DNA of 7,390 nt from NCBI GenBank assembly GCA_964517355.1, contig CAZFCK010000233.1, positions 1 through 7,390 of the forward strand. The letters are read 5' to 3'. The stretch's first letter is position 1. Every line of letters begins with the position of its first letter. Origin of the DNA: CAZFCK01 sp964517355 (GTDB lineage: Bacteria; Desulfobacterota; Desulfovibrionia; Desulfovibrionales; Desulfovibrionaceae). This document shows, in pieces, positions 1-5,819 of the stretch. A program made the position numbers and the translations under genes. Under the pieces are notes generated by a model that was not told where the DNA came from, did no database searches, and was given only the letters and a program-made list of their open reading frames with translations.

Positions 1-17
1 TTCCAGGGAAATGCATA

Positions 18-52
18 AGAGCATCTAGCGCTTTTCAAGCGTGAGATGCTCT
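18..52. repeat. Long palindromic stem-loop (REP-like intergenic element)
   Basis: AGAGCATCT (18-26) pairs perfectly with AGATGCTCT (44-52). After an A/G mismatch and a G-T pair the stem continues with CGCTT (29-33) against AAGCG (37-41) around a TTC loop, giving about 14 Watson-Crick pairs in 35 bases. There is no T-run on either side, so it is not a usual intrinsic terminator. On the minus strand it shares AGAGC, then GAAAA and GCGCTAGA, then a GC-rich end with CTT, with the sequence at 7331-7370. This suggests two diverged members of one repeated intergenic family. The function is unknown; mRNA 3'-end protection or protein binding are the usual possibilities for such elements. Confidence 0.6.
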
Positions 53-211
53 AGTTGGACTTGACGGCAATGGACAATCATGCCCGGCTTTGATGCTTCA
101 TATTTTCGACATTTTCCCTTGTCGCGTAATTCCTCCTACAATACGGATAAGGGGGGCTTTGCGCTGCCCCTATGATCAGGAAACGGCATTATGCCGTAAA
201 AAACGATTGAA

Positions 212-259
212 ACAAAAAAACCGAGGGGAGCAACCTCATCATTAAGGTTCTCCCCTCGG
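212..259 (-). terminator. Intrinsic terminator of the lipoprotein gene
   Basis: Read on the minus strand, CCGAGGGGAG (250-259) pairs with CTCCCCTCGG (221-230). The stem is extended by AACCT/AGGTT (232-236 with 245-249) past one bulged base, so it has about 15 pairs and an 8-nt loop. Seven T follow immediately, then G and TTT (212-220 on the plus strand are A-rich). It lies 50 bp past the lipoprotein stop codon. No T-run follows on the plus strand, so it acts in one direction. Confidence 0.92.
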
Positions 260-309
260 AAATCAGCCTCCGCCTCAACCATCAGCGGAAAAAAGAAAAG
301 GCATTGGGA

Positions 310-1596
310 CTATTCGATCCACTTGCCTTTTGAATAGCGAAATATCTCCGTGATTCCCAAGCGTTGTACTTGTTTGAATCTTCCGTTCAAGGCTTCCTCG
401 GGAGTTGCGCCAGTGGATTGGAAGGTCAATTCCGTATACTTCATGAGCCCCACAAACGGCGTGTGATCGTAAGGCTTTTCCTTAATAAGCAGAGATACGG
501 ATTTGGGGTCAAGGTGGGTATAACGCGCGACAAAGGTCCCACCCTCATTAACGACTTCCTTGTTATCAATCCCGTGCAGATAGTTGGAGGAAATCTTGCG
601 CACCCAATACACGGCAAACTTTTTGAATTGTTCCGTGACGGTAGTGGCTTCGGGGTTGAGCGGCTTATCGGGAGAAAGAGGCTCCACCGGAACGTTGCCG
701 ATGATCACTGGTTCGGCTTTGGCCACCGGTACCGGTCTGGGAGCAGGCGCAGCAGGTGCGGGACGCGGGGCGGGTTTCTCCACAGCGGCGACCTTCTCGG
801 GCTCGGGCGCGGGTTTGGGTATTTCAGGCGCGCCGAATCCCACACCCAGATCATGCTTGGGAGCCGCCTGGGGTTCCGGCGCCGCCGGCGGTGCCGAGGC
901 AGCTTGCGGTGCCGGCGGTGGCGAAGCGGCTTCCCGCCGAGCGGGCGCGGCAGGCGGCGTGGCCTCTTCAGGCACGGCGGGCCGCGGCGTCTGCGGCGCT
1001 TCCACGCCAAAGGAAGCATCCACGGTAACCTTTTCCTCAACCGGCTCTTTGCCTACCTGCGGCGAAAAAGGATAATTACGCGACTTGGCCGTTTCCAGGG
1101 CGACATACTTATGTAAGGAAAAGCCTGGAGCCTCTGCGGCTTGGGCCTTCACAGGGGCGGGTGTTGCGGCGGTAACGGGTTCGCCGGAAGGGACGGGTTG
1201 CACAGCCTCATTTTTGGCCTCCGGCTGAAGGATATCAACCTCGACAGTGACATCCACTTCCGGAGAAGACGCCGCGGTGTCAGATCCCCTTTCTCCGGCC
1301 CAGGGCATCTTTGCCGCCGCGATCACGTCCAAGACCGCGTTTTTGTCGTTTGCCGCGTCAAGAGAAACGATAGGCGACACATCATAGGTTTTCGGGGCAG
1401 GCGCACTGTCCTGCATCCCTGTTTCATGGGGCTGTTCGACAGCAGCACTCTGGGGCGCAGAGTCTGCAGACGCCTGCGGCTCTTGCTGCTCAGCCGTCGT
1501 GGCGTCATCATTCTGGGCTTGCTGCTTCTCTTCCGAAGAGCATCCGGCAACGAACAGGGCCAAAGCCAGCAGGAGTGCGATCAAGGTCGTTTTCAT
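310..1596 (-). CDS. Pro/Ala-rich outer-membrane-type lipoprotein, function unknown
   Basis: Predicted 428-residue lipoprotein. Residues 1-19 form a lipoprotein signal (Lys2, hydrophobic core, lipobox VAGC with Cys19 as the lipidated residue). Ser20-Ser21 after the Cys gives no inner-membrane retention signal by the Asp+2 rule, so outer-membrane location is likely. Residues 20-60 are Gln/Glu/Ala-rich, 199-297 are strongly Pro/Ala-rich with charged residues like a periplasm-spanning linker, and 319-428 form a compact domain with many aromatic residues (motifs FAVYWVRK, FVARYTHLDP, GKWIE) that I do not recognise. The start is chosen because the signal peptide begins exactly there, although no Shine-Dalgarno sequence precedes it. 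It lies 83 bp downstream of the vWA-OmpA gene, beyond that gene's terminator. A role at the envelope, perhaps bridging outer membrane and cell wall, is inference. It could be a lineage-restricted protein. Confidence 0.88.
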   Translation of the reverse strand: MKTTLIALLLALALFVAGCSSEEKQQAQNDDATTAEQQEPQASADSAPQSAAVEQPHETGMQDSAPAPKTYDVSPIVSLDAANDKNAVLDVIAAAKMPWAGERGSDTAASSPEVDVTVEVDILQPEAKNEAVQPVPSGEPVTAATPAPVKAQAAEAPGFSLHKYVALETAKSRNYPFSPQVGKEPVEEKVTVDASFGVEAPQTPRPAVPEEATPPAAPARREAASPPPAPQAASAPPAAPEPQAAPKHDLGVGFGAPEIPKPAPEPEKVAAVEKPAPRPAPAAPAPRPVPVAKAEPVIIGNVPVEPLSPDKPLNPEATTVTEQFKKFAVYWVRKISSNYLHGIDNKEVVNEGGTFVARYTHLDPKSVSLLIKEKPYDHTPFVGLMKYTELTFQSTGATPEEALNGRFKQVQRLGITEIFRYSKGKWIE

Positions 1597-1613
1597 AGGC
1601 AGTTATATAAAAC

Positions 1614-1649
1614 AAAAAAACCCGGCGGCGCAATAGGTGCGCCGCCGGG
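1614..1649 (-). terminator. Strong intrinsic terminator after the vWA-OmpA gene
   Basis: On the minus strand CCCGGCGGCGC (1639-1649) pairs with GCGCCGCCGGG (1621-1631), a perfect 11-bp GC stem with a 7-nt loop, followed directly by seven T, then G and TTTT. It lies 30 bp past the vWA-OmpA stop codon and only 17 nt before the lipoprotein start codon. That is odd: the lipoprotein needs either read-through or a promoter overlapping this element. Confidence 0.95.
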
Positions 1650-1679
1650 AAAATGCGTCTTGTTTGCTTTCTTGCCGAA

Positions 1680-2717
1680 TTAGTCGCCAACCACGCGGAT
1701 TTCAACGCGGCGGTTCAGCTTGCGACCTTCTTCAGTGGAGTTGTCGTGCTTGGGCCGGAGTTCGCCGTAACCAATGGTCTGCAGCTTGCAAGCACTGTTG
1801 GCGCCGTGGCCGATCAGCCAATCGTACACGGAGTCAGCGCGCTTTTCAGACAGACGCTGGTTGTAGGGGATGGAGCCCAGGGAGCAGGTGTGACCTTCGA
1901 TGAGGTAGCAGCACTCGTTGTCATTGATGATCTGCACGGCTTCCTCAAGCAGGGGCACCATGTCGTCACGGATGTTCCACTTGGCCAAGTCGAAGTGAAT
2001 GGTGCGGAACATAACCATCTCGGCTTCACAAGCAGCCACGAGGTCGTAAGCGAAGCACTTGATGAAATCGTCAATGGCGGTGCCGTTTTCAAGCATACGG
2101 GTACCGTCCATGATGGGGCAGGAGCAATCGCTCAGGGAGGCAATAGCGTCCAGGATGCCCTGGCCGTAGCTTTCGTCGGCGAAGGAAATCACCTGAAAGC
2201 ATACGTTGGGGTAGCTGGCGTAAATAGCCTTGGCCTGCTCAACAGGATTGATGCCCTCGTTGTGGCGGCCGTCAGACAACATAACAATGGCGGTTTTGCC
2301 GCTCAAGGTGTCCAGCACCGGGCGCAGGTCCATGATGCCGTAGCCCATGGGGGTCTTGCGCTGGAAGATGCGGTAGTTGGTGTTGATCTGATCGATGCCC
2401 GCGGCAACAGCGGCCTGGTCGTAAGGGGCAACGGCAGCCAATTCGGAGAAAGGAGCGAAGGTGTACACGCCAACGTTGTAGCCCAGGGCGGGCAGTTTTT
2501 CGTTCAGCGCGTACAGCAGGTTTTTGGACATCGCGATTTTCTTCGAGGCGTAGGTTGCATGGGCCATAGCCATGGAACCGGAGTAATCCTGGAAGAAAAT
2601 GATGTTGTCCACTTTGGGGACCATCTTCATCTTCTTGGCCTGGGCAGGAGCCGCGATCAGCAGCGCCAGCAGGGCAAAAAGCGCCAGCTTGCCAATAGTT
2701 TTCATACCAATTCTCAT
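1680..2717 (-). CDS. Exported von Willebrand A / OmpA-domain protein
   Basis: Predicted 345-residue exported protein. Residues 1-27 are a Sec signal peptide (basic start, Leu/Ala core, AQA cleavage site before Lys28). A von Willebrand A domain spans about 37-180 with a full metal site (MIDAS): DYSGS at 44-48, Thr122 and Asp149 in MLSDG. An OmpA-like C-terminal domain spans about 236-345, with GHT-x-x-x-G at 275-281, YNQRLSEKRA at 285-294 and GRKLNRRVEI at 331-340. Such domains bind peptidoglycan; vWA domains bind protein ligands through a divalent metal. Oddities: the Asp that binds diaminopimelate in E. coli OmpA (D271) is Cys278 here, while the partner Arg293 is kept; the protein has nine cysteines after the signal peptide, suggesting disulfides. 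The start at 2717 is preferred over the Met four codons later because GGAGG lies 9 nt before it. The gene has its own promoter and terminator. The exact role is unknown. Confidence 0.93.
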   Translation of the reverse strand: MRIGMKTIGKLALFALLALLIAAPAQAKKMKMVPKVDNIIFFQDYSGSMAMAHATYASKKIAMSKNLLYALNEKLPALGYNVGVYTFAPFSELAAVAPYDQAAVAAGIDQINTNYRIFQRKTPMGYGIMDLRPVLDTLSGKTAIVMLSDGRHNEGINPVEQAKAIYASYPNVCFQVISFADESYGQGILDAIASLSDCSCPIMDGTRMLENGTAIDDFIKCFAYDLVAACEAEMVMFRTIHFDLAKWNIRDDMVPLLEEAVQIINDNECCYLIEGHTCSLGSIPYNQRLSEKRADSVYDWLIGHGANSACKLQTIGYGELRPKHDNSTEEGRKLNRRVEIRVVGD

Positions 2718-2726
2718 ACCAATACA

Positions 2727-2731
2727 CCTCC
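2727..2731 (-). promoter_or_regulatory. Ribosome binding site of the vWA-OmpA gene
   Basis: GGAGG on the minus strand lies 9 nt before the ATG at 2717 and 21 nt before the next in-frame ATG at 2705. This decides the start in favour of 2717, which adds MRIG to the signal peptide. Confidence 0.85.
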
Positions 2732-2765
2732 ACATTATAGTTACCGGATATTCCCCGGCCTCGTC

Positions 2766-2780
2766 GACCGCATTGCGGTC
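2766..2780. promoter_or_regulatory. 15-bp perfect dyad in the vWA-OmpA leader
   Basis: GACCGCA, one central base, TGCGGTC forms a perfect inverted repeat about 50 bp upstream of the vWA-OmpA start and about 45 bp downstream of its likely -10 box. It could be an operator for a dimeric regulator or a small hairpin in the 5' leader. The 1-nt centre favours a protein-binding DNA dyad over a tight RNA hairpin. No regulator can be named. Confidence 0.4.
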
Positions 2781-2824
2781 AAAAGACCTTACCACTAGCC
2801 CAATGCAATCATCACCTAGTGCAC

Positions 2825-2853
2825 ATAATACTCACAGCAAAAAGAAATGTAAA
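2825..2853 (-). promoter_or_regulatory. Likely sigma-70 type promoter of the vWA-OmpA gene
   Basis: On the minus strand TTTACA (2848-2853; five of six to TTGACA) and TATTAT (2825-2830; five of six to TATAAT) are separated by exactly 17 bp. The flanks are A/T-rich on the upstream side. A transcript would begin near 2818 and have a leader of about 100 nt carrying the 15-bp dyad at 2766-2780 and the GGAGG site. This is the best promoter match I found in the window. Confidence 0.65.
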
Positions 2854-2956
2854 ACAAAAAATTCCTTTTCCGCTTCTGCAACCCGAATTTCAACTTTTTG
2901 GAGCCCTGTAAAGCTTTTCACTCGGGATTGCTTCATGAGCATACACGAAGCTACGC

Positions 2957-2990
2957 AAAAAAAAACCCCCATAAAGCGTATCCATTGCGG
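2957..2990 (-). terminator. Possible terminator of the glycine cleavage operon
   Basis: Nine T on the minus strand (2957-2965) follow directly after GGGGG, a few bases past the lpdA stop codon. The stem is imperfect: CCGCAAT (2984-2990) against ATGGGGG (2966-2972) gives five pairs of seven, with two mismatches, around an 11-nt loop. The position and the long T-run fit a terminator, but the weak stem leaves doubt. Confidence 0.4.
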
Positions 2991-2992
2991 AA

Positions 2993-4378
2993 TTACACTG
3001 CGGATCTCGGAGCGAGCAAACAACCGAGCAGGGCTTCGTCAAGCGTGGGGTGGGCAAAAACGAAATTACGCGCCTGCTCCTGCGTCCAACCCTGGGCAAT
3101 GATCAACGACGCGGCCGAACTCAATTGCGAGACGCCGTGTCCCACCGCTGTCACGCTCCGCACGCGCCCTTCCCTCCAGTAAGCCTTGACGAATCCCTGC
3201 ACAGCGCCGTGGGCCTGGGCTATGGGGTTGCCCGCCAGCATGAAGCGCGAGACCTCCACAGGTCCTTCCTTCTGCAGCGCGGCGAGACCCGGCCCGCTAC
3301 GCATGACCTCGTGGCCGCCGTACATGCAGGACGGCATGGGCCCCTGATCGTAAGGGGCGGATTCCTGACCGGAGAGCAGCCGCACGGCGTAGCGCCCCTG
3401 ATGGTCGGCCGCGTGTGCGAGCAGCATGCGCCCGTTGCAATCGCCCACCGCGCAAATTGCATCCGTGGCGCGCAAATAGGCGTCGGTCTGTATCCAGCCC
3501 CGGGGATGCAGCGGAATCTCCGCTGCCTCAAGGTCCATATCCTGGTTGTTCGGTTTTTGTCCCACGGCGATAAGCGCCTTTTCCGCCTCCAGGGTGGCGC
3601 CATCTTCAAATGTCAGCAGGGCGTGATCGTCATGCGTCGCCACTTGAGCGACCCTGCGCCCCAAGTGTAGATTCCAGCCCGCCCGTTTGAGCATGCGCCC
3701 GAGGGTTTGCCCCACTTCCACGTCTTCATTGGGCACGACTCTGTCCAGGGCTTCCACCACATCGATTGCCGCGCCGAGGCGGCAAAAGAAATCGCCCAGC
3801 TCCATGCCTATGGCGCCTGCGCCCACCAGAATCAGACTTTGGGGCACTTCTTCGAGCTGCAGCAACCCAGCGGCGGAGAGCACTGCCTTACCGTCGGGCT
3901 TGACGCCCGGAAAATACGCGGGCGCGGAGCCCGTCGCCAGGATCAAGCTTTGAAATTCAAGGCATTGCGCCACATCGCCGTTCATGATCGCGACACTGTT
4001 GCCGGACTGCATCCGCGCGCGCCCCTTGATCAGGGTCACGCCTTCTTGTTGCAGCCGTTTTTCCATGGCCTGGCGCACGCCCTGCAGGACCTGCTGCTTG
4101 CGTTGCTGTATCCTTGGGAGGGAAAACGCGGCGGGCAGGTCGCGCCAGGAATCGGCGTCGATGAGTTTGAGCCTGGTCATGGACGCCAATTCAGGCAAGG
4201 AACATGTGGCGCCGAGCAACAGTTTCGTGGGGATGCATCCCCAGTTCACACAGGTGCCGCCGAGCAGCCCCCTTTCCACCAGAGTCACCCGCCGTCCCAT
4301 CCGCACCCCTTCCAAGGCCGCGGCGTAGCCGCCGGGACCGCCCCCGACAATGACTAAATCGCATGGCTCACATGTCAT
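2993..4378 (-). CDS. lpdA: Dihydrolipoyl dehydrogenase (glycine cleavage L protein, E3)
   Basis: A 461-residue cytoplasmic flavoprotein that reoxidises dihydrolipoyl groups with NAD+, here most likely those of GcvH. The sequence shows the FAD-binding motif VGGGPGGY (11-18), the redox disulfide in GGTCVNWGCIPTK (Cys43 and Cys48), the NAD-binding GAGAIGMELG (186-195), the second FAD contact AVGDCNG (310-316), and the C-terminal dimer-interface HPTLDE with catalytic His443 and Glu448. Its length is normal for the family. The ATG at 4378 overlaps the gcvPB end by 11 bp. No good Shine-Dalgarno precedes it, so translation is probably coupled to gcvPB. The family also includes mercuric reductases and other disulfide oxidoreductases, but the His/Glu pair and the position directly after gcvPB support the L-protein role. 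It could also serve other 2-oxoacid dehydrogenases. Confidence 0.94.
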   Translation of the reverse strand: MTCEPCDLVIVGGGPGGYAAALEGVRMGRRVTLVERGLLGGTCVNWGCIPTKLLLGATCSLPELASMTRLKLIDADSWRDLPAAFSLPRIQQRKQQVLQGVRQAMEKRLQQEGVTLIKGRARMQSGNSVAIMNGDVAQCLEFQSLILATGSAPAYFPGVKPDGKAVLSAAGLLQLEEVPQSLILVGAGAIGMELGDFFCRLGAAIDVVEALDRVVPNEDVEVGQTLGRMLKRAGWNLHLGRRVAQVATHDDHALLTFEDGATLEAEKALIAVGQKPNNQDMDLEAAEIPLHPRGWIQTDAYLRATDAICAVGDCNGRMLLAHAADHQGRYAVRLLSGQESAPYDQGPMPSCMYGGHEVMRSGPGLAALQKEGPVEVSRFMLAGNPIAQAHGAVQGFVKAYWREGRVRSVTAVGHGVSQLSSAASLIIAQGWTQEQARNFVFAHPTLDEALLGCLLAPRSAV

Positions 4379-5819
4379 CGGTCAGCACCATGTCCCTTGC
4401 CGCCTTGGTTTCATCCAGCCTGCCGACAGGCGTCAGCCGAGGCGCGGCCGTCACCTGTTCCGGAGCCGAGGCGCTGATGGTCAGGATATCGATCAAATCA
4501 TCCACGAAAGCGTCCAGGGTTTCCTTGCTTTCCGTCTCCGTGGGCTCGATCATCAAGCATTCCTTGACAATCAAGGGGAAATAAATGGTCGGCGCATGAT
4601 GCCCCTTATCCAGGAGCGCCTTTGCGACATCCAATGCGCGCACTCCGGACTTGGCCTGTTCCACGGCGGAAGCGACGAATTCATGCATGCAGAGACGGTT
4701 GTGGGGAATATGCAGATGCTTTTCTATGCGCTTGCGCACATAATTGGCATTGAGCACGGCGAACTCGGATGCGCGCACGAGCCCTTCGCGCCCCAATCTG
4801 AGGATATAGGCGTAGGCCTTGAGCATCACGCCGAAATTTCCGTAAAACGGCGCCATATATCCAATGGATTCGGGATAATCGTAATTCAGGAAGAACTGTC
4901 CGTCGCGCAGTCGGACCACGCGGGAAATGGGCAGAAAGGGCGTCAGGCGTTCGCATACGCCCACCGGGCCGGAGCCGGGTCCGCCCCCGCCGTGGGGCGT
5001 TCCAAACGTCTTGTGCAGATTCAGGTGCACCACGTCAAAGCCCACGTCGCCGACGCGCATCTTGCCCATGATGGCGTTGAGATTCGCGCCGTCGTAATAG
5101 AGCAAGGCGTCTTTCTCGTGGAGCAGGGCCACGATGCGCTCCAAATCGCGTTCGAACAGTCCCAGGGTGTTGGGGCAGGTCATCATCAAGGCCGCGGTTT
5201 GGTCGTCAATCACCTTGGCCAGTTCATCGGGATCGATGATGCCGTCTTTGGAAGTAACGTTGACGACTTCGAAGCCGCCCAAAGCGGCGGATGCGGGATT
5301 GGTGCCGTGGGCGGAATCCGGGCAAATGACCTTGGTCTTCTTGTTGCCTTTATTTTTATGATAGGCAGCGATGAGCATGATGCCGGTCAATTCGCCATGC
5401 GCTCCGGCCATGGGATGCAGGGTAAAGGCGTTCATCCCCGTAATTTCGCACAATAGCTGCTCGGTGTTGTACATCACTTCCAAGGCGCCCTGCGTGTAGA
5501 GCCCCGCCCCGCGCAACTGAGCCATGAGCGGATGCAGGTCGCTGAAGCCGCTGAAGCCCGCCACCCGCTCCATGAACTTTGGGTTGTACTTCATGGTGCA
5601 TGAGCCCAAGGGGTAGAAGTTGCCGTCCACTCCGTAATTGAGCTTCGAGAGCGCCGTGAAATGGCGAATCACGTCGAGTTCGGAAAGTTCCGGCAGCGCA
5701 GGAGGGGCGCTGCGCAGCAACGTTGTGGGCAAAAAGGAGTCAACACCCTGCCGGGGCTTGTCCGGTACCGCTCCCAGGCGTCCAGGCACAGATTTGCCGT
5801 ATACGGTGGCTATGCTCAT
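4368..5819 (-). CDS. gcvPB: Glycine dehydrogenase (decarboxylating) subunit 2, P protein beta
   Basis: The 483-residue PLP-binding half of the glycine cleavage P protein. With GcvPA it decarboxylates glycine and transfers the aminomethyl group to the lipoyl arm of GcvH. Visible family signatures: YPLGSCTMKYNP (69-80), HPMAGAHGE (135-143), DSAHGTNPASAA (168-179), YYDGANLNAI (241-250), and the cofactor-binding Lys270 in NLHKTFGTPHGGGGPG. Length is normal for the two-subunit form. The ATG overlaps the gcvPA stop codon as ATGA, and GGAGG (5826-5830) lies 6 nt before it inside the gcvPA end, so both subunits should be made in step. No damage or missing key residue is seen. Confidence 0.97.
   Translation of the reverse strand: MSIATVYGKSVPGRLGAVPDKPRQGVDSFLPTTLLRSAPPALPELSELDVIRHFTALSKLNYGVDGNFYPLGSCTMKYNPKFMERVAGFSGFSDLHPLMAQLRGAGLYTQGALEVMYNTEQLLCEITGMNAFTLHPMAGAHGELTGIMLIAAYHKNKGNKKTKVICPDSAHGTNPASAALGGFEVVNVTSKDGIIDPDELAKVIDDQTAALMMTCPNTLGLFERDLERIVALLHEKDALLYYDGANLNAIMGKMRVGDVGFDVVHLNLHKTFGTPHGGGGPGSGPVGVCERLTPFLPISRVVRLRDGQFFLNYDYPESIGYMAPFYGNFGVMLKAYAYILRLGREGLVRASEFAVLNANYVRKRIEKHLHIPHNRLCMHEFVASAVEQAKSGVRALDVAKALLDKGHHAPTIYFPLIVKECLMIEPTETESKETLDAFVDDLIDILTISASAPEQVTAAPRLTPVGRLDETKAARDMVLTDDM

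Larger units (their letters stand above)
1..309. other. Intergenic region, no gene seen
   Basis: No convincing open frame is visible on either strand here. It holds a long palindrome near its left end, the terminator of the lipoprotein gene near its right end, and two smaller dyads between them: a 15-bp dyad at 183-197 (ACGGCAT, T, ATGCCGT) and a 5-bp GGGGC/GCCCC hairpin around 153-170. A TACAAT at 137-142 resembles a plus-strand -10 box but has no good -35 box. I see nothing else. The gene that continues to the left lies outside the window. Confidence 0.6.

Noticed and set aside
183..197. Dyad ACGGCAT-T-ATGCCGT as a terminator
   Set aside because: The centre is too tight for a good RNA loop and only a short T stretch follows on the minus strand; the strong terminator at 212-259 already ends the lipoprotein transcript.
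364..1116. Long plus-strand open frames inside the lipoprotein gene
   Set aside because: They are antisense to the GC-rich Pro/Ala-coding stretch and give Arg/Gly-rich low-complexity proteins without recognisable motifs. The minus-strand lipoprotein has a clear signal peptide and terminator.
2734..2739. TATAAT on the minus strand just before the vWA-OmpA ribosome site as main promoter
   Set aside because: No -35-like hexamer lies 16-18 bp upstream, and the transcript would begin within the GGAGG. The TTTACA-17-TATTAT pair further upstream is much better.
1653..2798. Plus-strand 381-codon open frame opposite the vWA-OmpA gene
   Set aside because: It mirrors a gene with two recognisable domains, has no family signature itself, and starts inside the terminator arm. 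Strong codon bias of the real gene explains the open antisense frame.
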